A stretch of DNA of 64,000 bases from Ustulina deusta (lineage: Eukaryota; Ascomycota; Sordariomycetes; Xylariales; Xylariaceae): positions 248,001 through 312,000 of the forward strand of contig JAJNNX010000016.1 of the NCBI GenBank assembly GCA_023159155.1, in the 5' to 3' direction. Below, piece after piece: positions 53,151 to 64,000 of this stretch. The notes below the pieces were generated by a model. The model did no database searches and had not been told where the DNA came from. It saw only the letters and a program-made list of their open reading frames with translations. The position numbers and the translations under genes were made by a program. How positions within the stretch are numbered: position 1 is the first letter of the stretch; every line of letters starts with the position of its first letter.

Positions 53151-53859
53151 AATACTAGAATATAAACAAAACAATTAAAAAAAATTAAAAGATTATTAGT
53201 AATAAAGCTTTATTATATTAAATTAAGATTTTAATTAAAATAGGCTTAAAAATTAAATATTTAAGCTTTAATAATTTATAATTAAAAAAAAAGTTTATTA
53301 ATTAGTAAACAATATTTTTTTAAATTTAAAAACTAGAAAAATAAATATAACTAAAATTTATAAATCTAGTACTACGTACTATAACAATATTGTCCTAATT
53401 AGCTCAGATTTACTATAAAATAATACTTGCTATTTGTATTTTTGCCCTTTTTTATTATTTTTATGCTATTTCTTTACTTTTAAAAACCTACTCTAAAATA
53501 ATAACCTTATTACTGCTTTATAAGCAGATTAACTAGAAAATATATAAAATAATATATAATAATTTCTATTTAATTAGCTTAAATTAAGAACTTTTTTGGG
53601 CTATTTTATTTATTTAGATCTTTATTTTTATTTTTTTGGGTTACTGCTATATATAAATAAATATACTTAATATTATTTATATAATATTTATAGTCCGGCT
53701 AGCTAACTAAATAAATATAATTGCTATAAGTGCTAGATTATAAAAGATTTATTAATTTATACCTAAAGAATAGCTATATTTTAAAGCAGCTGTTGCTTTT
53801 AGATTTTTAAAATTAATAAATATATAACTAGTAAAAAATGAAATTAGAAATTCTAATTA

Positions 53860-54060
53860 ATTAAATAGCAAGTATTATTATTTATGCTAGGCAATCAAGT
53901 ATTATAAAAAAATATTTGCTAAATAAGCTACTATAGCGCAGCTTAACATAAAAAGGCATAAGTTTACTAACAAATATTATAACTGTTTTAAATGTAGTTT
54001 TATTATTAAATATTATAAAAAATAAAAAATAAATATTTTAGTATATATATTAACTAATAA
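53860..54060 (+). pseudogene. Zinc-knuckle relic of a retroelement
   Basis: The plus strand reads YYNCFKCSFIIKYYKK, close to a CCHC knuckle with Cys/His changed to Tyr or Phe, preceded by basic residues. Its position after the protease-like relic of LTR-3 does not fit gag-pol order, so it probably belongs to another element (a LINE or second LTR element) inserted in LTR-3. No boundaries were found. Confidence 0.4.
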
Positions 54061-56182
54061 TATAGCTATTTAGAGCTTTAATAATAAAATAATAAAAAAT
54101 CTAGTAATTATTATTAAATATTTCTAGTAGCTATATATAAAAATTAAAAAAAAAAATATAAAGCTTACTTGTTTATACTAATTAAAAAAGCTATAATATT
54201 TATTTTAATTATACTTAAAAGTTTTTTTTTAAATAGTATATAGTTTTGTTAGCTTATTAAAATCTTTTAGTAATACTATATATTTTAGAACTATAGCTTT
54301 AAAAAAGTATATATTTAAAAAAAAATATAGCTAAAATTATTAAAATTATACTAAATTTTAACTAAAAATATATAATATATTATAATTTAGTATTAAATAA
54401 TAATAAAAATAATATAATAGTTATTTTAAAAATATAACTTATATATTAATTAGCTTAATTAAAATATTTATTAGCTTTAGTATATACTATTTTAATTAGT
54501 ATTTAACTACTAAAGCTTTTTTTATAACTTAGCTTAAAACAAGGGATTTTTATAATTAAAAAGAAAAAATAATCGAATGTTAGGCTTGCTAGCATTAAAG
54601 TAGTACAGCTAAAAATAATATATAAGATTTAATATATATAATAGCAGGTTAGTTAATATAAAAGCTTTAAATATATTTTGATTAGTAATACTTATTTTTT
54701 TTTGGATTATTTAAATTTTTGGATTAATTTATAAAATAATTAAAGCTTAAAGCTTTAATTGCTTATTAGTAATTTAACTAAACATAAATATATTTATATA
54801 GTATTTAATATAGCTAATATAAAAATAATAATTATATAACAAATAAAAATAACCAAAAAAAATCAATATATATTTTTTGCTTTAAAACAACTAATTATTA
54901 AATATTATAAAAAATAATAAAAATATAAAAATATATATTATAATATATTATATATAAACTAATTATTATAAATCAAATAAATAAAATTAAAAATATAAAA
55001 AAGTATAAATATAAATATAGTTTATATAAAAAAATAAATAAGTAAGTTAAAAAAAAATAGCTAACTTATATAAAACTAATAAATATTACTTTTTTATAAA
55101 ATAATATAAGTAAAAGAAGCCCTAATTAGTATTTTCTTTTAATAATAACTTATATTAAAAAAGAACTAATAAAATCTTTATAAAAAAGTAATATAAACTA
55201 ATTAAACTTATATTAGTTTAGTAAACTTTATATTTAACTTTTAATTATTTATTTTTTAGCTAATATATTTTATACTACTAATTTTTAAATTTTACTTATT
55301 AATATATAAACTATATATTTATTATATTTTATTTATACTTTTAATTATTAATAAATAGAACTAATATTTTACTTTAATATTAAAGCTATTATATAATTAG
55401 TTTATTTTAATATTATTATTTTAAATTATTATACTTAAAATATCTTAATTAACCTACCTAAAGTATTACTAAAAAGATTTAAAAAATATATATGCTTTTT
55501 TTAATAATAATATTATTATTATATTATCTAAGCCGGTATAGTATATATTATTAAATAAACTATTATATATAAGTTATTATAATAAAGAATTATTATTTTA
55601 TTTTTGCTAAAAATATAAAAATGCTTTATATAACTATAAAACTCTTCTAAATATTATAACTTAAGTTTTTTATAACTTGTTTAAACTTAAACTAATTAAT
55701 ATATTCTAAAAAATATAATAATATTAGTAGCTAAACATATTAAAAGTTAATATATTAATTATTATAATAATTAATTATTTTAAACTATAGGTAGTATTTA
55801 AAAGTATTTTTATATAAATATTTTTTTAAGTTTAAAATAAAAGTTTTAATAAAAACTATTTAATTTTTTAATTTTTTAAAAAATAAAATAAATTTATTAG
55901 TTTTATAATATTTAAAACAATTAAAGCAACTAAAGCTAAATATATTTCTAATTATTAGTTTATTATAATTTATAATATTAAACAAAAAATATTATATATT
56001 ATAAATTTTATTAATAATAATATAATAATTAACGCTTACCGAAAAGTTTCTATTGCTTTTAATTATATTTAAAAATTATTATTTAATAGTTACCTGCCCG
56101 GACCTAAGCTTATAATATTAATCTTTAGCATTTAATAAAATAATAGCTAGCATTATAGTTATGTTTATAGAACTTATATACT
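54061..56182. repeat. AT-rich relic sequence between the zinc knuckle and element Y
   Basis: RIP-type AT-rich DNA without an open gene or recognised domain. It ends at TTTAG (56183-56187), the left duplication of Y. Confidence 0.6.
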
Positions 56183-56187
56183 TTTAG

Positions 56188-56278
56188 TGTTTGAATGGAG
56201 TGTACTGCATATTTCCAAGGCAGCAGTACATGCCTGCAAGGTTGGTGGAATACAATCTATTCACTATATGCCACACTC
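56188..56278 (+). repeat. Y terminal inverted repeat, left
   Basis: 91 bp, reverse complement of 57289-57379 with few differences. On its inner side the extra bases cattcaaaca (to 56288) make a 101-bp unit with its own 16-bp inverted ends. Confidence 0.85.
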
Positions 56279-56288
56279 CATTCAAACA

Positions 56289-56514
56289 CTAATTAGTGTT
56301 TGTATTCGTACTTTGGCTCAGCTTTTATACGGATGCAGCGCAAATTAGTTAGAATGATGACGGAATTCTGACCTGATCGCACGGATCGCGTATTCTGTAT
56401 CGCATACTCTGGTTCTTCTGGCAGTAGGCCAACAGGAGAGAAAGATTGGTTACTCGTACGTACCTTGGCTCAGCCTTCATACGGACATTTAATCAATGGC
56501 GCACAATTGTGCCA
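56289..56514 (-). repeat. Segment M, unmutated version, in Y
   Basis: The GC-normal form of the segment seen RIP-mutated at 32105-32289, 34655-34863 and about 35835-36044. It holds two direct copies of a tacg..ttggctcagc-type block (about 56310 and 56460). Confidence 0.75.
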
Positions 56515-56524
56515 CCCAAAAGAC

Positions 56525-57060
56525 CCCCTTCGACCTACACCTAGTCCAGCCTGCCTTTCGACCTGCTAGGTGTAGCCCGTACGACAGACCCCCTTCGACC
56601 TACACCTAGTCCAGCCTGCCTTCCAGCCTACTAGGTGTAGCCCGTACGAAGACCCCAAAGACCCCCTTCGACCTACACCTAGTCCAGACCCCCTTCGACC
56701 TGCTAGGTGTAGCCCGTACGAAGACCTCAAAGACCCCCTTCGACCTACACCTAGCCTTCCGCCATGCTAGGTGTAGCCCTCGTACGAAGACCTTACAGAC
56801 CCCCTTCGACCTATACCTAGCCTAGCCTGCCTTCCGCCCTGCTAGGTGTAGCCCGTACGAAAGACCTCCTTCGACCTACACCTAGCCTTGCCGCCCCTGC
56901 TAGGTGTAGCCCGTACGAAAGACCCCCTTCGACCTACACCTAGCCCTTCCGCCCTGCTAGGTGTAGCCCTCGTACGAAGACCTTACAGACCCCCTTCGAC
57001 CTACACCTAGCCTTGCCGACCCTGCTAGGTGTAGCCTGTACGAAGACCCCCTTCGACCTA
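56525..57060 (-). repeat. Tandem hairpin repeats in Y
   Basis: About nine units of the same 60-78-bp family as 34080-34640, here reading cttcgacctacacctag...ctaggtgtagcccgtacga on the plus strand. Short open frames such as 56940-57143 follow from the repeat and are not genes. Confidence 0.85.
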
Positions 57061-57288
57061 CCCCTCCCCCACAGACCTTGCGTACGATTATGGCGATAAA
57101 TCACAAAAGAAAAAGTAGTCAGTGTTGGATTAATCGTACGCAATTATGGACCCCTTCGTACGAAGGGGTCTAGCCAAGGGGGGTCTAGGCCAAGGGGTCC
57201 AGCCAGGGACCACCTACAGACCCCTCCGTACGGAGGGGTATATAGGGGGCTCCCACGTCCCCATTTCCTTCCTTTCTCTCCTTCCTTT

Positions 57289-57379
57289 GAGTGTGGCATA
57301 TAGTGAATAGACTGTATTCCACTAACCTTGCAGGCATGTACTGCTGCCTTAGAAATATGCAGTACACTCTATTCAAACA
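57289..57379 (-). repeat. Y terminal inverted repeat, right
   Basis: 91 bp; its reverse complement matches the heads of the array units at 33747 and 34864. Confidence 0.85.
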
Positions 57380-57384
57380 TTTAG

Positions 57385-59206
57385 CCTTTTATAAGCTAAA
57401 GCTTTAAGAAAAAATAATAAATATTATAAATAAAAACCCCTATAATTTAAATAAAAATATATAAAATAATTTATTAAAATATTATAACAATTATATTATA
57501 ATTTATATAAAAAAAACTAGTCTTAAATTTCTAGTTATAAACTTAATTAATTTAGCTAGCCTAGCTGATTTTTTAATAAAATTAGTTAATTCTTTAGCTA
57601 ATTATTTTATTTATTAATTTTTAACTTATAAATATTTATAAAATTTAATTATAAAAATATATAGTTAGTATAACCTAAAATATAAAAATATTTTATTATT
57701 ATTGTAGTATTTAGTAGCTAGTAGAATTAGGATTCCTATTAATATGCCTTTTTATAATAATTATTAATATATAAATAATTAATTTTTTTATTTTATTTCT
57801 AAAGATATTTAACTAACTAATAGTTTTAGTACTTAGATTATTAATATAATAATTAAACAGAAATAATATATTTAAGCTAATATTATAAATATTAAAGTAT
57901 AACTTGCTATTTAGCTTTATAGGCTAAATATAAAAATAGTTTATAAATAATTATTTAGATTATTTAATTATTTTATAGCTTAATTTATACTATTTAATAA
58001 AAAAATAGTTATAATTATATTAATTTTTAAAATTAAATAAATAATATTTAATAAACTTAAGCTTTTTAAAGTAAGTAGTAACTAATTAAATTATTTTTTT
58101 ATTATAATTATTAATAAATAAAAACAAACTATTTATTTTATTAACTTAATTTTTAAGCAAAATAAAAAATATTAATAATTTATTTATAATTGCTAAATAT
58201 AAGCTTTTAAAAATATTATTAATTAATAAACTTTAAAACTGCTTTTTAATATATTTTTTTTATTTTATATATATAGCTTTTTTATATATACCTAAAATAA
58301 TTAGTAAAGCTATAGTCTAATATATATTATTTATATAATATTATTTTTTAAATATTTAAGTATTTTTTTTAAAAATCTATAATTTAATAGCTAAAAATTA
58401 ATACTTAATAATCTAGTAGTAAATATTAAAGTTATAAAAAATTGCTTAAATATTATTAAAAAAATAAAATTATATATTAAAATTATAATTACTAAAATAA
58501 AGCTTTTTTTTTAGTTAATACTACTTAAAACAAAAAAATAATTAATAATTATTTTATTTTATAAAGCTAATTAATTAATAAGTAATAATATAAATATATA
58601 AAGTATATTTTATAGATTTTTTTTTAAATTAAGTTAGATTTTTTTATAATAGATATTTTTGTTTTTTAGTCTATTTATAAAAAAATAATAATTGCTAGAT
58701 TATTTAAAAAGTTAATATAAAGCTAATTAAAAAATATTTTAGTATTTATACTTAAATTTAAAAAATTTAGTTAAAAATATAAATATTTTAATATATTTAA
58801 TTTTAGTAAATAATACTAACCTTTCTTTAATAGCAAAAAAACTTAAGCTATAATTTATAAAAAACTTGTTTATTAGTAGATTTTTTTTATATTTTAAAAA
58901 AATAATATATATAGTAGTATAAAAAGTTATTTTATACTAAATTTTTTTACTAAATAGAAGTTCTAAAAAAAATATAATTTATAAATATGTACGGTTGATT
59001 AAACAAATATGAAAAAACTTAAAAATTAAAAAGCTGCTTGAAGAGCGCTAAGTATATAAAAAAAACAAAAAATTAAATTATTAAAAATAAATATAAAAAC
59101 TAAAAGACTTTAGCAATAAAGATCTAAAAAAAATAAATAACTAATTAGTTATAGTTTAGATTAATTATTATAGTTTAAAAATAAAAACTTAATAATTTAG
59201 GAAGTT
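57385..59206. repeat. LTR-3 interior, right end
   Basis: AT-rich relic between Y and the right LTR of LTR-3. Nothing is recognised; it ends with taggaagtt just before the LTR, a weak purine tract. Confidence 0.55.
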
Positions 59207-59573
59207 TGTAGTAAAGCTAATATATACGTATAAAAAATAAGTTTTTAGTTATAGAGTAGAACATATTTTTGGAAACTTTTTAAAAATTATAGAACAAAAG
59301 TTATAATAAGCGTATGTTTTTATTTAAAGCTATAAAAAACTTTTTTTTTTTTATATACAAAAAGATAAATAATTATTATAAAATACTAAATAAGAGTTAG
59401 GGATTTGTTTTATTAATTGATTATTGTGTTTTTATTTATATTTATATATTAGATTTTGATTTAATACGTATAAAGATCCGCGAGCCGGATGATATAGTTT
59501 AATACGGGAGAATTAGGTAGGTTTGGTTGGTTTTAGTGTGCAACAAGCCGATTAGGAGCCCTGCTCTATTTTA
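59207..59573 (+). repeat. LTR-3 3' LTR
   Basis: 367 bp. The left half is strongly RIP-mutated while the last 100 bp (gatccgcgagccggatgata at 59475-59494) are not, the reverse of the left LTR. Together they allow the original LTR to be inferred. Confidence 0.8.
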
Positions 59574-62500
59574 GTAATAATAAACTAGTATTTTTAAAAT
59601 ATTTTATTATTAATATTATTTTATAGTAATAAGTAATATTTAGATTTTTTATTAGTATTTTTTTTAGCTTTATTTAGGATAAATATATAATATTTATATT
59701 TAAAATATTTGTAATGTTTTAAAAACGCTTTAAAAGCTTTAATAAATTTTGTTTTGTTTTTAAATAATAATATTTAAGTTATTTTAAAAAGTTATAACAA
59801 ATAATAATAAAATAAATAAATCTTTTATATTTTTTAAAAATATTTTTAAATATTTTTGCTATATTTATATATAGTAATTTAAATAAATAAATGCTTTATT
59901 AAAATTTTTTTTAAGTATAGTATTTTTTTACTTTTGTTTAAATATATTATTTATAAATATAACTAAACTTTTAAAGCTTAATATATTTTATTTTTATTAG
60001 TTTTTTAATAAAAGATTTATTAATATATTTAAATTGTTTATGCTATAAAGCTAGTTTAAAGTTATAAAATAAGTAGGCAGCAAAAATAGTAATAGTAGCT
60101 TTTATATTTAAATTAGATTAATTAACTAAATATAAGCTATTATATTTTGTTTTTTTTTTAAAAATATTTGATTTTTTTTTTAAATATACGTTTTATTACT
60201 TTAAAAAAAAATTTAGCACTAAGTCTAACTAAATAAAAAACAGAAATAAGGTTTGCTTTAATTAATAAATAGTATATAATATTTCTAAATATAATAAATT
60301 TTTTTTTATTAATTATACTAATAAAAATATAGTTTTTTTATTAAATAAGCTATATTATTAATTTATTAATTTTTATTATTATTAAATAAAATATGTTATA
60401 AAAGTTAATAAAGCTATTTTAATTTAAAATTATTAAAATATTTGTACTATTATTAATAACTAGTGTTTTTTTTAAAGTTTTTGCTAAGTTTATAGTTCTA
60501 TTTTATATTATAACTATAAGTAATATTTTAATAATATTTGCAAAATAACTTTTTTTAAGAATATTATTAAATAGTTTTTTTGCTATTTTTGGGTTATTAT
60601 TTTTTTAGATCTAGTTATTTTATTTTTTATTTTTTTAAAATATAAAAAATAGTAATCCGGGTTAAATTAAAGTAATAGAAAATTATTTAAAAGTTATAAG
60701 TATATAAGCTATAAAAATAATATATTTAAAAAAAAATTAAAAAAAAATTAGATTATAGTATAGTTATTAAAAATATTATAAAGTTTATTATTTTTTTTTA
60801 TAGCTAAGTTATTTTTTAATTTTAGCTTTTTTAGTTTTTTTTTTATATTATTTAGTATATTTATAGTATATTTTTTTTTTTAACTAGTAAGCTTTAGTTC
60901 TAAGTACTTTTTATAATAAACTTTAAAGTATAATTTATAGCAAAACTTATGAAGTTTTTGTTTCTTATTTAAAAAAAAAAGTCAATTAGCTTTAGTAGCT
61001 AAAAATATAATTTATAATATTTATTTTTTTTAGTTTTGTTTAAATTATATAATAATATTAGTTATTTTTTTTAAAATAATAACTATTTATATTATTTAGA
61101 AAGGATTAATAGTATTATAAATTAGTATTTTACTTATGTTTAGTTTTTAAATAATAATAAAAAAGTTAAATTTAGAGCTAAATTTATTAATAAATTTTTA
61201 AATAATATATAAGTATAGCTATACTAAAATAAAATTAAGCTTTATTATATTTATTTAAGTTTATTAAAATATTATTATAAACTATATAATTTTTAAAATA
61301 ATTTTTAAAATAATTTTTTATTATTATTAAAAATATTAAATAAATTAAGCTTTATTTTTAAGTTTATAAATAATAAAAACTTTTGCTTAAATAAGTATTA
61401 ATATATTAAAAAGATTTTTAGTAATAGATTATATTTAATAATAAGTATTTATTAAAAGTTTGTTATAAATTATAGTATATATTATATTATATTTATTAAA
61501 CTATTTATTTTTTTAAGTTATAAAACTTTTTTTGTTTTTTTTTGTTTTGTTATACTAGTATTATTGTTTAAAAACTATTAAATAAAAGTTATCTAAATTT
61601 GCTTATTATAAGTTTTTTTTTTATATTTTAATTTTATTTTAATTACTATTTTAAAGTATTTAAAAAAAAGTACTTTTTTATGTTTTTTTAAAGCGTTGCT
61701 AAATAATATTCTTTAAAAAATTTAGTAGTAAATCTAAAAAGCTAAAAAAAATTAATTTTATTTCAAAAAAACTAAAAAATATTAATTTTATTTTAAAAAC
61801 GTTTATATTTTTATTATTATTACTAATAAAAATATTAAAGTATTTTTTAAATTAGTATATAATATAATAATAAGTTATTAAAATAATAAAAAATATTTTA
61901 GAACTAAAAATAATAATTAAAACAAAATAATAATTAAGTTATTTTTTAATTATCTAATTATAAATAATAATAAACTAAATTATTTAAATTTATAATAAAA
62001 AGATTAAATTTAATAAACTATTATTATTTAACTAAATATTATTAAAACATAAATATAAAATAAATAAAAATATGTTTAGCTATAAAAACAGTATATTTAT
62101 TTTAAAGCTAAATAGTTCTTAATTATTTAATATTAATAAGTAAATAAATATTTTGAACAGTATAAAAAATTTAAAGCTAAGTAATAATAGATTATTAATA
62201 TAGTTATTATTTAAATTATTATTAAAATTTTTTAAATTTTTTTAAAATAAAAAATAATTAGGTAGGTTTAATAGTTCGGCAGCAAAATATAAAAAAATTC
62301 TAATACTAAAAAAATAATATATATAAAAAAAAATAATCTAGCTTTTTTTATAAAAATTATATTAAATATTTATAAATATTTTAATTTTTAATATTAATTA
62401 GTTTTTTAGTTTTAGATTTAGTAATATTTTAAAAAAAAATTAGTATTAGAGAATTTTTAGTAGCTAATTACAAACGGTTTTTTAGCTTTTATTTTAATTA

Positions 62501-62688
62501 GGAAATTTATAGGTCTAATTTTTTAATTTAATAAAACAATTTTTATTTTTAGCTTTTAGATTTTAAAAAAAATATTTTATTATTTAATAAAAAATTAAAA
62601 TTTTAATACGTATTATATATAAAGTTAAAAATTAATAAGTTATTAGTTTTAAAAAATTTAATTTTTAATAAATAAAGTACGTTAAAAT
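59574..62688 (-). pseudogene. Copia internal sequence, segment 4 (5' part)
   Basis: About 3.1 kb between LTR-3 and the Copia primer site. On the minus strand this should hold gag, protease and integrase. RIP has erased readable motifs; the assignment rests on position and length. Confidence 0.6.
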
Positions 62689-62708
62689 AAGCGTCCGGGC
62701 TTATAACT
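62689..62708 (-). other. Copia primer-binding site, initiator-tRNA-like
   Basis: On the plus strand aagcgtccgggcttataact resembles the D-arm end and anticodon arm of initiator tRNA-Met (AAGCG...GGGCTCATAAC), with one C-to-T change in CAT. It directly adjoins the LTR. Priming by a fragment of initiator tRNA cleaved in the anticodon region is known for Copia elements, and it fits minus-strand coding. Confidence 0.6.
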
Positions 62709-62838
62709 TATTAAAAAAAGTATATAGTAATTCTATTGATTATTTAGAAATCTAAGTTATAATATAAGTAGGTAGCAGATATAGAAGTCTTATATATAGC
62801 ATGTAGATCGTAAGTATTTTAGCCTCCTAGTTTTGATA
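62709..62838 (-). repeat. Copia LTR, right
   Basis: 130 bp, the 5' LTR in coding orientation. The outer end is less mutated (gtagatcgtaagtattttag, then cctcctagttttgata) than the inner end. It is followed by CGATT. Confidence 0.85.
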
Positions 62839-63109
62839 CGATTAGCCCGAGAGTGTAGCGATAGATAGATCAATCTACAGTCAGTGAGGTAGCTAGGTTG
62901 TAATCAGAGCCCAATAGGCTGGTCAATTGATTCCTAAATCCTCCCAGTATCTAGGGGGGCGGTCCATGTATATATACAGAATCGTAGTCTATCCACTCCC
63001 TAGGGTAGATATGATATGGTCACCTACCTGACATCATTTTGCACTTGTCCTTTAAAGCCTTCCCATTTCGTGACACCGTGACGTTCGTTAATATATCCAA
63101 TCAACATAT
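62839..63109. other. Intergenic, 3' flank of the HET gene
   Basis: Normal-composition DNA between the Copia insertion and the stop codon of the minus-strand HET gene. It probably contains that gene's 3' UTR and terminator; no motif is certain. Confidence 0.6.
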
Positions 63110-64000
63110 TTAAATGAGCTTTATAGCTCTCAGTTGCGTAGCATCTGAATATTTGGCGGTAAATGGACTTTCCGTGAGCTCTATCCCGATTTCTCGGATC
63201 CCATCAGTAGATAGAATAGTCAACATCCCACATCGCTGGAAAGTAGACTCGTCGGCGTTGACAGTCTCCAGAAGAAGACCCGTCACCCAATAAAAGGGAT
63301 CGTTCTCGCCTGGGCCACGGAGTTGAAGACACCGAAGGGGCAGCAGCAAAGTGTCCGATTTAATGTGCTCAGAATCGGTGGGAGCATCCAGGTAGACCAG
63401 TACTGGGCGTAAGGATGGGTTTCTAATAGACCTGCTTATGGTATCTTGAACCAAGCTCGGCATCCCAGTCAATTCCACGTTGCCATCTAGAACCTGTCCG
63501 AAAGGAGACTCGCCCATAGTGGTTGCAGATGACTTCATATCGAAAACTAGGGGTTTCCAGTCCAAACATTTGTTTGGAGCTGGCCAATATGAAGGGTCAA
63601 TATGGCTCGTATTTTGACTCAAGTGCTCGAGAAAAAGCTCCCAGCTTGCTTTTCGACCCCACAATTCATCATTATTGATTCTCCGGGGTAGATAGTCGTA
63701 AAATACACGCCCATCTATGCTTGCCCATGACCAGGACGGCGCACGGTACTGGGATGGTCGAACACCTGCGGGTTCGATGCGCAAAAACATTTTGCCATCT
63801 GTATGCCATTCTAGCATCAATAACAGATGTTGCTTGAATAACCCGGCTAGGTACCTCTTAGAGCTCGTAACGTTAGTAGGATCATCCGATAGTGACATTA
63901 GTTGTGCAACACCTGCTAGAGCGATCAGTTTATCATTAGGCTTTGTAAGACTGGTCCGCGTGTATGCTTGAACGATCTGGCACCAGTGGTAAAGCCGATC
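63110..64000 (-). CDS. HET-type heterokaryon-incompatibility protein, C-terminal part (5' end outside window)
   Basis: An open frame of 297 codons runs from the window end to the stop at 63110-63112 without an intron. It shows the conserved region that follows the HET domain in many fungal HET proteins: YTRTSLTKPNDKLIALAGVA, then YLAGLFKQHLLLMLEW, then RAPSWSWASIDGRV. The remaining 170 or so residues form the variable tail, including VTGLLLE. The N-terminal HET signalling domain must lie beyond 64000. HET proteins trigger cell death on fusion of incompatible hyphae; the target here is unknown. No lesion is visible, and base composition is ordinary despite the AT-rich block 270 bp away. It would be convergent with the NB-ARC/TPR gene before the Copia insertion. 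Confidence 0.88.
   Translation of the reverse strand, partial: DRLYHWCQIVQAYTRTSLTKPNDKLIALAGVAQLMSLSDDPTNVTSSKRYLAGLFKQHLLLMLEWHTDGKMFLRIEPAGVRPSQYRAPSWSWASIDGRVFYDYLPRRINNDELWGRKASWELFLEHLSQNTSHIDPSYWPAPNKCLDWKPLVFDMKSSATTMGESPFGQVLDGNVELTGMPSLVQDTISRSIRNPSLRPVLVYLDAPTDSEHIKSDTLLLPLRCLQLRGPGENDPFYWVTGLLLETVNADESTFQRCGMLTILSTDGIREIGIELTESPFTAKYSDATQLRAIKLI

Larger units (their letters stand above)
56188..57379 (-). mobile_element. Complete GC-rich Y element with 91-bp terminal inverted repeats
   Basis: 1192 bp, bounded by inverted repeats 56188-56278 and 57289-57379 (start TGTTTGAATGGAGTG, end CATTCAAACA with one change) and by TTTAG on both sides (56183-56187, 57380-57384). The interior, in the orientation of the 33.7-kb array, holds a G/A-rich stretch, TCGTACGA palindromes, tandem hairpin repeats and segment M. 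No protein is encoded, so it would depend on an outside enzyme. It is almost free of RIP though surrounded by heavily mutated DNA, so it arrived late or escaped. A large non-autonomous DNA transposon is the simplest reading; the TG...CA ends also recall LTR elements, but the ends are inverted. Confidence 0.8.
45890..59573 (+). mobile_element. LTR-3 retroelement with later insertions
   Basis: LTRs of 365 and 367 bp (45890-46254 and 59207-59573) begin tgcagtagggctagtacgcg or its mutated form, and GTAA flanks both sides (45886-45889, 59574-59577). The 13 kb interior is too long for one element and contains Y (56188-57379) and probably a zinc-knuckle retroelement. A plus-strand retroviral-protease-like relic lies near 49228. 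I could not place its reverse transcriptase, so the superfamily is open. Confidence 0.75.
15134..62838 (-). mobile_element. Copia element, RIP-degraded, split by nested insertions
   Basis: Two 130-bp LTRs at 15134-15263 and 62709-62838 face the same way and are flanked by the 5-bp duplication CGATT (15129-15133, 62839-62843). The ends read TGTCA...TGACA, allowing RIP at the right end. The element's own internal DNA is 15264-16050, 37394-37952, 43735-45889 and 59578-62708, about 6.6 kb in total, a normal size for Copia. The family call rests on reverse-transcriptase relics at about 44370-44760 on the minus strand and on a primer-binding site at 62689-62708 resembling an initiator-tRNA fragment. 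All frames are broken by C-to-T/G-to-A changes. It is the oldest insertion here, as three others sit inside it. Confidence 0.85.

Noticed and set aside
15134..62838. Centromere or mitochondrial DNA insert
   Set aside because: AT content would fit either, but LTR pairs, TSDs and pol relics account for nearly all of it, and no mitochondrial gene is visible. A centromere cannot be excluded without chromatin data.
63717..63971. Plus-strand open frame of 84 codons
   Set aside because: Antisense to the HET gene, whose minus-strand frame carries the conserved motifs.

Overview
The window looks like a repeat-rich, gene-poor compartment of a filamentous ascomycete (Pezizomycotina). Its few genes have short GT-AG introns with CTAAC/CTAAT branch sites and encode typical fungal allorecognition-type proteins: two STAND/NLR-like proteins and a HET-type protein. 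Most of the rest is extremely AT-rich DNA in which transposon reading frames can still be followed but are full of stops. C survives mostly before T and G mostly after A, as expected from CpA-to-TpA repeat-induced point mutation (RIP). No taxon can be named from the sequence.

Layout. 1-8.3 kb: AT-rich transposon relics, starting with a fragment of a Gypsy element (called Gypsy-1 here). 8.3-15.1 kb: a normal-composition island with two divergent NLR-like genes, a NACHT gene on the minus strand (8308-9967) and an alpha/beta-hydrolase/NB-ARC/TPR gene on the plus strand (11160-14664). Both carry apparent inactivating lesions. 15134-62838: one 47.7-kb AT-rich block which I resolve, from matching LTRs and target-site duplications (TSDs), as a single Copia element that received later insertions. 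62.8-64 kb: normal composition again, with the C-terminal part of a HET-type gene (63110-64000, minus).

Nesting. The Copia element (130-bp LTRs at 15134-15263 and 62709-62838, TSD CGATT) is broken by three LTR elements: Gypsy-1 copy B (16051-37388, TSD TTTTA), Gypsy-1 copy A (37953-43729, TSD ATAAG) and LTR-3 (45890-59573, TSD GTAA). Gypsy-1 B is itself broken by element X (17961-32543, TSD ATTAG), and X by a chromovirus-like Gypsy-2 (22219-29849, 179-bp LTRs). A GC-rich element family, Y, lies inside: a complete copy with 91-bp terminal inverted repeats and TSD TTTAG at 56188-57379, hardly touched by RIP, and a head-to-tail array of three copies with graded RIP at 33747-36301. If all insertions are removed, the hydrolase/NB-ARC gene and the HET gene are convergent neighbours less than 1 kb apart.

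Function. The three host genes belong to families used in fungal non-self recognition and heterokaryon incompatibility. The NLR pair is head to head, so a shared promoter region is possible. The lesions (a premature TAA from CAA, a Gly-to-Arg change in a P-loop, a frameshift and a truncation at the AT-rich border) suggest that the cluster is decaying, in part through RIP spreading from the repeats.
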